A DNA stretch of 7,380 nucleotides from positions 1 through 7,380 of the forward strand of contig JACSSB010000326.1 of NCBI GenBank assembly GCA_014879435.1, in the 5' to 3' direction. Below, piece after piece: positions 1 through 5,327 of this stretch (within the stretch, counting starts at the first letter, position 1; the number at the start of each line of letters is the position of its first letter). Below the pieces are notes generated by a model. It did no database searches and had not been told where the DNA came from. It saw nothing but the letters and a program-made list of their open reading frames with translations. The stretch comes from Phycisphaerales bacterium (GTDB lineage Bacteria; Pseudomonadota; Gammaproteobacteria; Competibacterales; Competibacteraceae). The translations under genes and the position numbers were made by a program.

Positions 1-258
1 TACAACGGCAATGCCTTTGAACTGCCCTTTCCCTTTAGCCAGTGCGTCAAGCATACAACGGTTATCCAGATTATACCCGGAGTTAGGCCCTACAATTAAT
101 GCATGTTGCACACCATGCGACTCCATGAGAAATCGCAGATGATCCGCCGTTGCTATTTCAGCGCCGCTGGGTTTATAGAAAGAATCGGCTGCATAAGGAA
201 AGCGGGCGGGATCGAAGATATGCACATGGCAATCGATGATTCTTTTGATCTCATTCAT
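1..258 (-). CDS. Amidohydrolase, 2-pyrone-4,6-dicarboxylate hydrolase-like (N-terminal part, runs off window)
   Basis: An open frame of 86 codons starts at the ATG at 258 and stays open to base 1, so the C-terminal two thirds or so lie outside the window. The N-terminus reads 'IIDCHVHIFDPARFPY', with the D-x-H-x-H metal-site motif (H11, H13) followed by the F-P-Y segment seen in the amidohydrolase_2 family (COG3618). That family includes LigI (2-pyrone-4,6-dicarboxylate lactonase) and sugar-acid lactonases or isomerases. The later segment 'DNRCMLDALAKGKGQFKGIAVV' (split here: DNRCMLDALA, then KGKGQFKGIAVV) matches the conserved end of the second strand in these proteins. Such enzymes hydrolyse lactones or C-O/C-C bonds of carboxylated substrates in the cytoplasm. 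The start is supported by protein alignment more than by its Shine-Dalgarno site: GGGAG lies about 13 bases upstream, which is far. It lies 37 bp downstream of the AEC permease gene and is probably cotranscribed. The family call is solid; the substrate is unknown. Confidence 0.85.
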   Translation of the reverse strand, partial: MNEIKRIIDCHVHIFDPARFPYAADSFYKPSGAEIATADHLRFLMESHGVQHALIVGPNSGYNLDNRCMLDALAKGKGQFKGIAVV

Positions 259-295
259 GGTTGCGCTTTGTCTCCCAATGGCTATGTACAGCTTT

Positions 296-1168
296 TTAAA
301 GCCGAAGCGCTAGTGCAAGAGGGATAAACAGGATGGAAAAAACATTGCCAATAATCACGATGGAGGCAACTTTATCAGGCTCTTGGTTGTAACGCTCTGC
401 AAAAATAAAATTAGAGACGGCGGGTGGCAAGGCACCAAAAATGAATAAGACATCTTGAGTGAAGCTAGGGAGGGATACGGATTGACAGAAAAGCCACGCC
501 ATTATTAAGCCGGTAACCGGAGTTAGGATTGCACCAGTTATACCAATAGCCCACGAATTTAGCTGAGTGGATGCTAGCCTCACACCTAGCGAGAATATCA
601 TCAACCCTAGCGAAATATCGCCCACGATTTTGCAAGCCGATAGAATTGGCTGCCATACGGAAATACCAGTCAAACTGACGATGATACCTAATGCGGATGC
701 AATCATGAACGGCTCACGCCAAACGGTTGAAACCGGTGAGCGTCCACTGATAATCCAAGGCGTCAGTGCAAACTGCATGATGGTCATAACCAACATCAGA
801 ACAATGGCAATACCGAGAGCCTTTTCTCCGAAGGTCAATAACATCAGCGGCAACCCCATATTGCCGACATTATTAAACATCACGGGAGGAATCAGCGTTT
901 TAGGGTTGTAACCCAATAGGCGTGCGCTCATCCATCCAAGAAGGCCAGAACCAACGGTGATTACGATGCAGCCGATGATGGCAGGGAGATTTTCCGCTAA
1001 AGCAAATGATTTTCCTGCCAAAGCTGAAAAAATTAGGGCGGGAAGAAAAACTTCCATGTTCATTTTATTTGCCGCCGTCATTTCTGGCTGGTGCTTACGT
1101 CCATAGATAAACCCTGTAATGACGATTAGAAAAATCGGGAATACAATGTTGATGATTCGAAACAGCAT
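296..1168 (-). CDS. AEC-family (auxin efflux carrier-type) permease
   Basis: A 290-residue, strongly hydrophobic protein with about ten predicted membrane segments, the usual length and topology for bacterial AEC transporters. Family hallmarks are the 'NNVGNMGLPL' motif (residues 99-108) in the broken helix of the first half and 'PPAVSNFIFAERYN' (from residue 248) in the second half. Bacterial members (MdcF, MleP-like proteins) move malonate, malate and other small organic acids across the inner membrane. Here it most likely imports or exports the acid handled by the neighbouring enzymes (inference). I chose the ATG at 1168, because GAGGGA lies 7 bases upstream of it. A longer frame from a TTG at 1183 would begin within that ribosome site. 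It lies 81 bp downstream of the shikimate-dehydrogenase-like gene. Base composition is AT-rich (sampled rows about 40-47% GC), unlike the genes right of 2140. Confidence 0.93.
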   Translation of the reverse strand: MLFRIINIVFPIFLIVITGFIYGRKHQPEMTAANKMNMEVFLPALIFSALAGKSFALAENLPAIIGCIVITVGSGLLGWMSARLLGYNPKTLIPPVMFNNVGNMGLPLMLLTFGEKALGIAIVLMLVMTIMQFALTPWIISGRSPVSTVWREPFMIASALGIIVSLTGISVWQPILSACKIVGDISLGLMIFSLGVRLASTQLNSWAIGITGAILTPVTGLIMAWLFCQSVSLPSFTQDVLFIFGALPPAVSNFIFAERYNQEPDKVASIVIIGNVFSILFIPLALALRL

Positions 1169-1175
1169 GAAAAAT

Positions 1176-1181
1176 TCCCTC
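1176..1181 (-). promoter_or_regulatory. Ribosome binding site deciding the AEC permease start
   Basis: GAGGGA on the minus strand, 7 bases before the ATG at 1168. It selects that ATG over the in-frame TTG at 1183, whose codon immediately precedes and overlaps this purine block. Confidence 0.75.
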
Positions 1182-1182
1182 A

Positions 1183-1242
1183 ATAGCTAATCGAGTATCG
1201 GTAATTTTCTACACCATCATGGCGATTTGGAGATAGCTAATC
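1183..1242. repeat. 10-bp direct repeat flanking the permease leader
   Basis: ATAGCTAATC occurs at 1183-1192 and again, identically, at 1233-1242, exactly 50 bp apart, within the gap between the shikimate-dehydrogenase-like gene and the AEC gene. On the transcribed strand each copy reads GATTAGCTAT and contains the palindrome TAGCTA. No function is known. It could be a pair of regulator half-sites in front of an internal promoter, or chance. Confidence 0.45.
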
Positions 1243-1249
1243 CACAGCC

Positions 1250-2089
1250 TTATGAGAACTGAATACGTGCGACAGTACGCAACTCATCCGATGTTGCTGT
1301 GCCAAAACCAAAGAATTCCAAGTAGGCGGGGATCATCTCAAACAGCATGTCTGTGCCCGGTTGAATTCGGCAACCTTTGGCTTGGGCAGCAGCAAGCATT
1401 GGGGTAATTTGTTGTTTCATGACTACCTCACCCACAAATGTGGTACTAGCAACCCGCGACATATCAAATGGCAATGGATCGCCAACTCTACTGCCTAAGG
1501 GTGTGGCGTTCACAATGAGATCAAAACCTGCAGGATCATTACGGCCGGTCGTTACGACGAGCTGTGGATAATGTTCACGCAAGCGAGAAGCCAACCCATC
1601 AGAAGAAGTTTGATTAGAGTCAAACAATACCATCTCGGCAACTCCAGCTCCCGCAAGGGACGCAGCAATTGCTGTACCGACACCTCCATTACCTGAGACT
1701 AATACCCGAGTTCCCTGCAATTTAAATCCTTTGCGCAAAACACCGCGCACAAATCCAGCGCCATCGAACTGGTCTCCGAGTAATGAACCATCGGGGCGAA
1801 CTAAAATGGCATTGCAAGCGCCCGCGATTTGAGCAGTCGGCGTTGCTTCATCTACTAAACCTAAGGTCGTAACTTTATGGGGCATGGTCACCAATGCGCC
1901 CACGAGGTTAGTGAACTTCCGAATAGAACGCAGAGCATCAACGTAGTCTTCTGCTTTAATCCCCATGGGCACAACGACGGCATCGATCCCTTTATGCTCG
2001 AACCACGGGTTGTAAATCATCGGCGCTCTAAATCCTTCCGTCGGATAGCCAAAATGACCGATCAATTTTGTTTTTCCACTGATATCCAT
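1250..2089 (-). CDS. Shikimate dehydrogenase-like NAD(P)-dependent oxidoreductase (AroE superfamily, divergent substrate site)
   Basis: A 279-residue protein with the two-domain AroE layout and full family length. The catalytic pair is kept: K72 in 'VTMPHK' and D109 in 'GDQFDGAG', with N93 in 'GACNAI'. The nucleotide loop is 'GNGGVG' (133-138), and 'NATPLG' (194-199) is the conserved motif after the Rossmann domain. D157 follows the second Rossmann strand ('LFDSN') where AroE has the NADP-binding N-R-T, so NAD is the likelier cofactor, as in YdiB. The usual N-terminal S-K-S-P, whose two serines hold the shikimate carboxylate, is F20-R21-A22-P23. The C-terminal Gln of the 'MLxxQ' motif is M252. 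It is therefore probably not the biosynthetic AroE but a relative acting on another hydroxylated ring or acid (inference). The start ATG has AGAGGT 7 bases upstream. It lies 51 bp after the CoA-transferase gene. Confidence 0.9.
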   Translation of the reverse strand: MDISGKTKLIGHFGYPTEGFRAPMIYNPWFEHKGIDAVVVPMGIKAEDYVDALRSIRKFTNLVGALVTMPHKVTTLGLVDEATPTAQIAGACNAILVRPDGSLLGDQFDGAGFVRGVLRKGFKLQGTRVLVSGNGGVGTAIAASLAGAGVAEMVLFDSNQTSSDGLASRLREHYPQLVVTTGRNDPAGFDLIVNATPLGSRVGDPLPFDMSRVASTTFVGEVVMKQQITPMLAAAQAKGCRIQPGTDMLFEMIPAYLEFFGFGTATSDELRTVARIQFS

Positions 2090-2096
2090 TATTGAT

Positions 2097-2102
2097 ACCT
2101 CT
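2097..2102 (-). promoter_or_regulatory. Ribosome binding site of the shikimate-dehydrogenase-like gene
   Basis: AGAGGT on the minus strand, 7 bases before the ATG at 2089. It fixes the start of the protein at M-D-I-S-G. Confidence 0.7.
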
Positions 2103-2111
2103 TAATTTTGT

Positions 2112-2125
2112 GCTGATTTGTCAGC
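2112..2125 (-). other. Small intercistronic hairpin
   Basis: On the minus strand GCTGA-CAAA-TCAGC forms a perfect 5-bp stem with a 4-base loop, between the CoA-transferase stop and the next ribosome site. It is followed by an A-rich stretch, not a T-run, so it is unlikely to be a terminator. It may mark an RNA-processing or stability point between the two halves of the operon (inference), or be chance. Confidence 0.35.
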
Positions 2126-2140
2126 CATGAAATTGCTCTT

Positions 2141-3379
2141 TCACGCCTTATCCAGCTTGGCGACCGCTGCTTCGGCATAGAGTACGCCGTCCCGGACCAT
2201 GACATCGATTTCGTCGGCGCTATACCCTAAGGTACTCGCAATGTCGCGATTGTGTTGTCCAAGGAGCGGTGCCGGATCGGTGATCGTGGTATCGCAACCC
2301 GAGAAGCGGTATGCCAAGTTACTCAGGCGAACCTTGCCAACTACCGGATGATCCTGCTCCACTAGCATTCCTCGTGCTTGAATCTGCGGATCGTTCAGCA
2401 CCTCCTCGATGTTTTGAACCTTGGCGCTGGGTACGTCGATTGCGTCAAGTGTTGCTAAACATTCGGCAACGCTACGCTGGCTAACCCAGGCGCGCACGAT
2501 GGGTAGAATGATCAGGCGATTATCGTTGCGTCCGCCAGCACTATGGAAACGAGTGTCTTCCGCTAGAGCATCGCCGCCGATCAATCGCGCAAGTCGCTTC
2601 CAGGCATCATCGACTTGCGCTGCAATCACCAAGTGACCATCGGTGGCCGTGAAGACGCCATACAGCGTCGAATTCGGAAGATCGTGACCGGTCTGCTGCG
2701 GAATTTCCTCACCACCAGACAGGGTATAGCACTGAACTGCGTATTCATGCATCGAAACGAGGCTGTCGTAGAGCGCCATATCAATGTGTTGGCCCTTAGC
2801 TGACTTAACGCGGCCAAGCAGTGCAGCGCAGATGGCACCGACAGCATTGCTACCAGTAAAAATATCGCCTAGCGCGATCCGCAGCAGCGGTGGCGCTTCG
2901 CCAGGGGAACCGACCATCGCCATGATCCCGGATTTAGCCTCTGCAATCAGACCGAACCCAGCGCGATGCGAATCCGGCCCCGTATGTCCGTAGGCCGAAA
3001 CCGAGCAATACACTAAACCGGGATTGCGCTTCGACAGTTCTTCGTAGCCCAAACCGAGTTTTTTCAGCGCGCCAGGACGATAGTTTTCGACGAATACATC
3101 GGCACTATCGACCAGTTTGTCCAGCATCTCACGACCACGCGGATCTTTGATATTGATGCATAAGCCCTTCTTGCCCATGTTTTGTTGCATGTAATAACCA
3201 CTGGTCAAGCCATCAAAGAGGTAAGCGTGCTGTCGACCAGCATCCCCGGTGGTCGGACGCTCGATCTTGATGACTTCCGCACCCAGCGCTGCGAGGCAGC
3301 GCGACAGGTAAGGACCGGCGAGAAAATGGCTGTAATCGATCACGCGAATGCCGGCCAGAGGGCGATTCTGCTGGTTCAT
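2141..3379 (-). CDS. CaiB/BaiF family (family III) CoA-transferase
   Basis: A 412-residue protein covering the whole family III CoA-transferase length, as in formyl-CoA transferase (Frc), CaiB and succinyl-CoA:acid transferases. The N-terminus 'GIRVIDYSHFLAGP' and 'LGAEVIKIERP' is the signature nucleotide/CoA-binding start. 'VENYRPGALKKLGLGYEEL' (residues 97-115) and 'SAYGHTGP' are also typical. The nucleophilic Asp of the family is D172 in 'GDIFTG', at the position of Frc D169, so the enzyme should be active. It moves CoA from a donor (often succinyl-CoA) to a carboxylic acid without ATP. GAGGAG lies 9 bases before the ATG at 3379. The gene follows the MaoC gene by 13 bp, and that pairing recurs in itaconate, mesaconate and other dicarboxylate routes, suggesting CoA activation followed by hydration. 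The acid acceptor cannot be read from the sequence. Confidence 0.95.
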   Translation of the reverse strand: MNQQNRPLAGIRVIDYSHFLAGPYLSRCLAALGAEVIKIERPTTGDAGRQHAYLFDGLTSGYYMQQNMGKKGLCINIKDPRGREMLDKLVDSADVFVENYRPGALKKLGLGYEELSKRNPGLVYCSVSAYGHTGPDSHRAGFGLIAEAKSGIMAMVGSPGEAPPLLRIALGDIFTGSNAVGAICAALLGRVKSAKGQHIDMALYDSLVSMHEYAVQCYTLSGGEEIPQQTGHDLPNSTLYGVFTATDGHLVIAAQVDDAWKRLARLIGGDALAEDTRFHSAGGRNDNRLIILPIVRAWVSQRSVAECLATLDAIDVPSAKVQNIEEVLNDPQIQARGMLVEQDHPVVGKVRLSNLAYRFSGCDTTITDPAPLLGQHNRDIASTLGYSADEIDVMVRDGVLYAEAAVAKLDKA

Positions 3380-3392
3380 GACTCGCTTCTCC

Positions 3393-3845
3393 TCAGGCTT
3401 GTGGACGACAGGGAACCATCACACGATGCTGCCCTTTTTGTACCACTTCGCCATGCTGGTTGATCAGCTCGACCGGGACAATAACGATGCCCCAGCCTGG
3501 GCGACTTTTTGAAGCACGAGTGCTCTCAACGTAGAACTCGATATGGCAGGTATCCCCAATCTTAATCGGCAGTACGAAACTCCACTCCCAGCCCAACGAC
3601 ATGCCCGGTTGAAAGCAATATTCGCTTTTCGTCTTCAGGCCATCGGCTACCGACAAACCGAACAGACCATGAGCAACGCGAGTGCCGAAGGGAGTCTTCT
3701 TTGCGTATTCCTCATCGATATGCACTGGAGTGAAGTCACCGCTCAATTCGGCATAGGCATTGATACGCGCCTCGGTAAAGGTGTAGGTCGGACTGATCCC
3801 CTTGTCTCCGGCCTTGATTTCGTCGAAATACAGTGCTTTGGTCAT
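3393..3845 (-). CDS. MaoC-like (R)-specific enoyl-CoA hydratase/dehydratase
   Basis: A 150-residue single hot-dog protein. The hydratase motif is intact: 'SGDFTPVHIDEEYA' with D37 and H42 (the D-x4-H catalytic pair known from PhaJ), then G54 and 'VAHG' (57-60), which completes the hydratase-2 signature. Members add water to, or remove it from, a CoA-bound alkene. The length matches PhaJ-like single-domain enzymes and is about half that of double hot-dog forms such as itaconyl-CoA hydratase, so it probably works as a dimer. I chose the ATG at 3845, with GGAG about 8 bases upstream. The frame is open further upstream to 3968, but that extension overlaps the VOC gene, and its R/A/S-rich translation has no similarity to the family. 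It sits 13 bp before the CoA-transferase gene and 29 bp after the VOC gene. Its likely substrate is the CoA ester made by that transferase. Confidence 0.93.
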   Translation of the reverse strand: MTKALYFDEIKAGDKGISPTYTFTEARINAYAELSGDFTPVHIDEEYAKKTPFGTRVAHGLFGLSVADGLKTKSEYCFQPGMSLGWEWSFVLPIKIGDTCHIEFYVESTRASKSRPGWGIVIVPVELINQHGEVVQKGQHRVMVPCRPQA

Positions 3846-3874
3846 TTTTAGGTCTCCAACAGTCCTGCGCGTGT

Positions 3875-4261
3875 TCAAGGCCGGGATTTGGCTGCAAGCG
3901 CTTCGGCAACGCCATTGCCGTAGGCTTGAATCAGCTCTAGCTGCAAACCGTCCGGCAGCGCGATCCAATTACGCCCCTGTGGCAGTTCCTTGACTCCCCA
4001 TTTCGCCGCTTCGGCGAGCGCCTCTTGAAGGTCTTCAGTCATGATCCCAAGATGGGCTAAACGGCCTTCCGGCCCATTGAAATCGGGATCGGATATCAAC
4101 TGCATGCCACCAATAGTCCAAACCTGATAGGGGGTTTGGTCGGCTGCGGTTTCTTCGCGGATATTCAGACCAAGTACCTCCCGAAAGAAGCGGATGTGCC
4201 AAGCGATATCCTTGACCCTGACAGCAACGTGTTCGACGTACGATTTCCTGCGGTAAGCCAT
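3875..4261 (-). CDS. VOC-superfamily (glyoxalase-fold) protein
   Basis: A 128-residue single-unit vicinal-oxygen-chelate protein built of two beta-alpha-beta-beta-beta modules. The first begins at 'YVEHVAVRVKDI' and the second at 'RLAHLGIMTEDL'. The four expected metal-ligand positions look filled: H11, Q54 in 'GGMQLI', H70 and E109 in 'LQLELI'. That supports an active metalloenzyme rather than a binding or resistance protein. VOC members include glyoxalase I, methylmalonyl-CoA epimerase and extradiol dioxygenases, and the sequence does not settle which reaction applies. In an operon with a CoA-transferase and an enoyl-CoA hydratase, an epimerase or lyase role on an acyl-CoA or hydroxy acid is reasonable (inference). 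AAGGA lies about 8 bases before the ATG. The gene starts 18 bp after the stop of the reductase gene. Confidence 0.9.
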   Translation of the reverse strand: MAYRRKSYVEHVAVRVKDIAWHIRFFREVLGLNIREETAADQTPYQVWTIGGMQLISDPDFNGPEGRLAHLGIMTEDLQEALAEAAKWGVKELPQGRNWIALPDGLQLELIQAYGNGVAEALAAKSRP

Positions 4262-4279
4262 GAGGTGATTCCTTGGTCT

Positions 4280-5218
4280 TTAACTTTTTCCGAAGTGGAT
4301 CAGCCAGTTCTCGATACCCTTGACGCAGGCGACCAGTGTCCTGTTGACCGGCGTGGGGATGCCAGAGCGCTCACCCCATCGCACAACCGAGCCATTGATA
4401 AAATCGATCTCGGTCATCTGCCCCTTTTCCAGGCTCTGCAACAGCGAGGTCTTGAACTCGGAGGGCAGTCCCTCGGCCGCCAGCTTCCAGAAATACTGTG
4501 GGTCTTCGGATACCAACTTGATATCGTTGGCCTTGGCAACGGCGATGCCTTCAGCCACCGCAGCCAGCGCAGTTTCTTCAATTTCCGGCAACTGGTAGAG
4601 CCAGCCGTAGGGCAGTCGGGTGATGCCGCACAGGGCGCCGGTCGCCACATTCACCAGCAGCTTGTCCCACATGGTGCCGACGATGTTGGTGCTGGCCGTG
4701 GTCATCAGATTGGCCTTATTGAATTCATCGACGACCGCCTGCAGCCGTGGCGTCAATCGGCCATCCAACTCGCCGATATAGGTCTGCTTGCCCTGGTAGC
4801 CAGAAATGATGTGGCCCGGTTCAAGGAAGACGCCACCGACATAGGTCTTGGCGGCTAACACCCGTTCGCGACCAACGACATCGGCAAGGATTTCCTCATG
4901 CCCGAGGCCGTTCTGGATCGACATCACCAGGGTGTGCTTACCGACTAGGGAACGCGCTGATTCGATGGCTTCGCGGGTGGCAAATGATTTAACGAGGACG
5001 ATGACCAGATCAACCTGAGAGAGTCTTTCGCAATGAGTGTAAGCCTGAACACGGACGATTTGTTCCGTATCGCCTACACGCATCTTCAAACCATTGGCGT
5101 TGATGGCCTCGACATGCGCCTGAAAAGGATCAACGAAAATAACCTCTGAACCACCCTGCGCCAGCACCCCACCAATTGAGCATCCGAGGGCGCCTGCACC
5201 CAGCATGCAAATCCTCAC
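4280..5218 (-). CDS. Ketopantoate reductase-like (ApbA/PanE family) dehydrogenase
   Basis: A 312-residue protein of the 2-dehydropantoate 2-reductase family. From the GTG at 5218 it begins 'MRICMLGAGALG', with the GxGxxG nucleotide loop at 7-12, exactly where PanE proteins have it. Other family residues are K77 ('VLVKS'), N103 in 'QNGLG', the catalytic K186 in 'WDKLLVN' with N190, and 'TEIDFINGSVV' (269-279), which holds the substrate-binding Glu270. D30 follows the second Rossmann strand, suggesting NADH rather than the NADPH used by PanE. These enzymes reduce a 2-keto acid to a 2-hydroxy acid, or the reverse. As first gene of an apparently inducible catabolic operon with no pantothenate genes, it probably handles a different keto or hydroxy acid (inference). 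An ATG at 5224 is in frame two codons earlier, but AGGAG abuts it directly and sits 6 bases from the GTG. Confidence 0.92.
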   Translation of the reverse strand: MRICMLGAGALGCSIGGVLAQGGSEVIFVDPFQAHVEAINANGLKMRVGDTEQIVRVQAYTHCERLSQVDLVIVLVKSFATREAIESARSLVGKHTLVMSIQNGLGHEEILADVVGRERVLAAKTYVGGVFLEPGHIISGYQGKQTYIGELDGRLTPRLQAVVDEFNKANLMTTASTNIVGTMWDKLLVNVATGALCGITRLPYGWLYQLPEIEETALAAVAEGIAVAKANDIKLVSEDPQYFWKLAAEGLPSEFKTSLLQSLEKGQMTEIDFINGSVVRWGERSGIPTPVNRTLVACVKGIENWLIHFGKS

Positions 5219-5224
5219 GGCCAT

Positions 5225-5229
5225 CTCCT
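5225..5229 (-). promoter_or_regulatory. Ribosome binding site favouring the GTG start of the reductase
   Basis: AGGAG on the minus strand touches the ATG at 5224 with no spacer but lies 6 bases from the in-frame GTG at 5218. Normal spacing and the family N-terminus (M-R/K-I-x-x-L-G) both point to GTG. Confidence 0.65.
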
Positions 5230-5268
5230 GTTTCGTTATTGCATCGATGGACGTACTTTAGGCGGCGC

Positions 5269-5297
5269 ATAACATGTTGGAAATGCAGTAATATCAA
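5269..5297 (-). promoter_or_regulatory. Putative sigma-70-type promoter of the minus-strand operon
   Basis: On the minus strand TTGATA (5297-5292) is separated by 17 bases from TGTTAT (5274-5269): five of six matches to the -35 consensus and four of six to the -10 consensus, at ideal spacing. It would give a leader of roughly 40 bases before the reductase start. It is assigned by eye and fits the need for a promoter at the head of the operon. Confidence 0.5.
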
Positions 5298-5307
5298 TAC
5301 ATATCAT
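5277..5307 (+). promoter_or_regulatory. Possible promoter of the LysR regulator gene, overlapping the operon promoter
   Basis: TATCAT (5302-5307) matches five of six -10 positions and lies about 20 bases before the regulator ATG. The nearest -35-like element, TTGGAA (5277-5282), is 19 bases away, which is longer than ideal. It overlaps the oppositely directed operon promoter, an arrangement typical of LysR regulators that repress themselves while activating the divergent operon. Weak on sequence alone. Confidence 0.3.
5291..5306. repeat. ATATCA direct repeat with 10-bp period in the divergent promoter region
   Basis: ATATCA occurs at 5291-5296 and 5301-5306, one helical turn apart, covering the -35 of the operon promoter and part of the regulator's -10. 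It is a candidate part of the LysR operator. A clear T-N11-A palindrome was not found. Confidence 0.3.
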
Positions 5308-5327
5308 TGCGAATTTTTATAGACAAG

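Noticed and set aside
103..327. Plus-strand open frame of 74 codons at the left end
   Set aside because: It is antisense to the amidohydrolase gene and to the end of the permease gene, with no recognisable features.
2141..3845. Itaconate degradation (ict-ich type) as the specific function of the CoA-transferase/MaoC pair
   Set aside because: The hydratase is a single hot-dog of 150 residues, not the longer itaconyl-CoA hydratase form, and no citramalyl-CoA lyase is present in the window.
3846..3968. Upstream extension of the MaoC reading frame, adding 41 residues
   Set aside because: It overlaps the VOC coding region, has an Arg/Ala/Ser-rich out-of-frame look, and the ATG at 3845 has a good ribosome site and the family's normal N-terminus.
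4136..4858. Plus-strand open frame of 240 codons opposite the reductase and VOC genes
   Set aside because: It lies antisense to two well-supported genes, its translation shows no family features and is rich in residues typical of antisense frames (H, Q, R, G).
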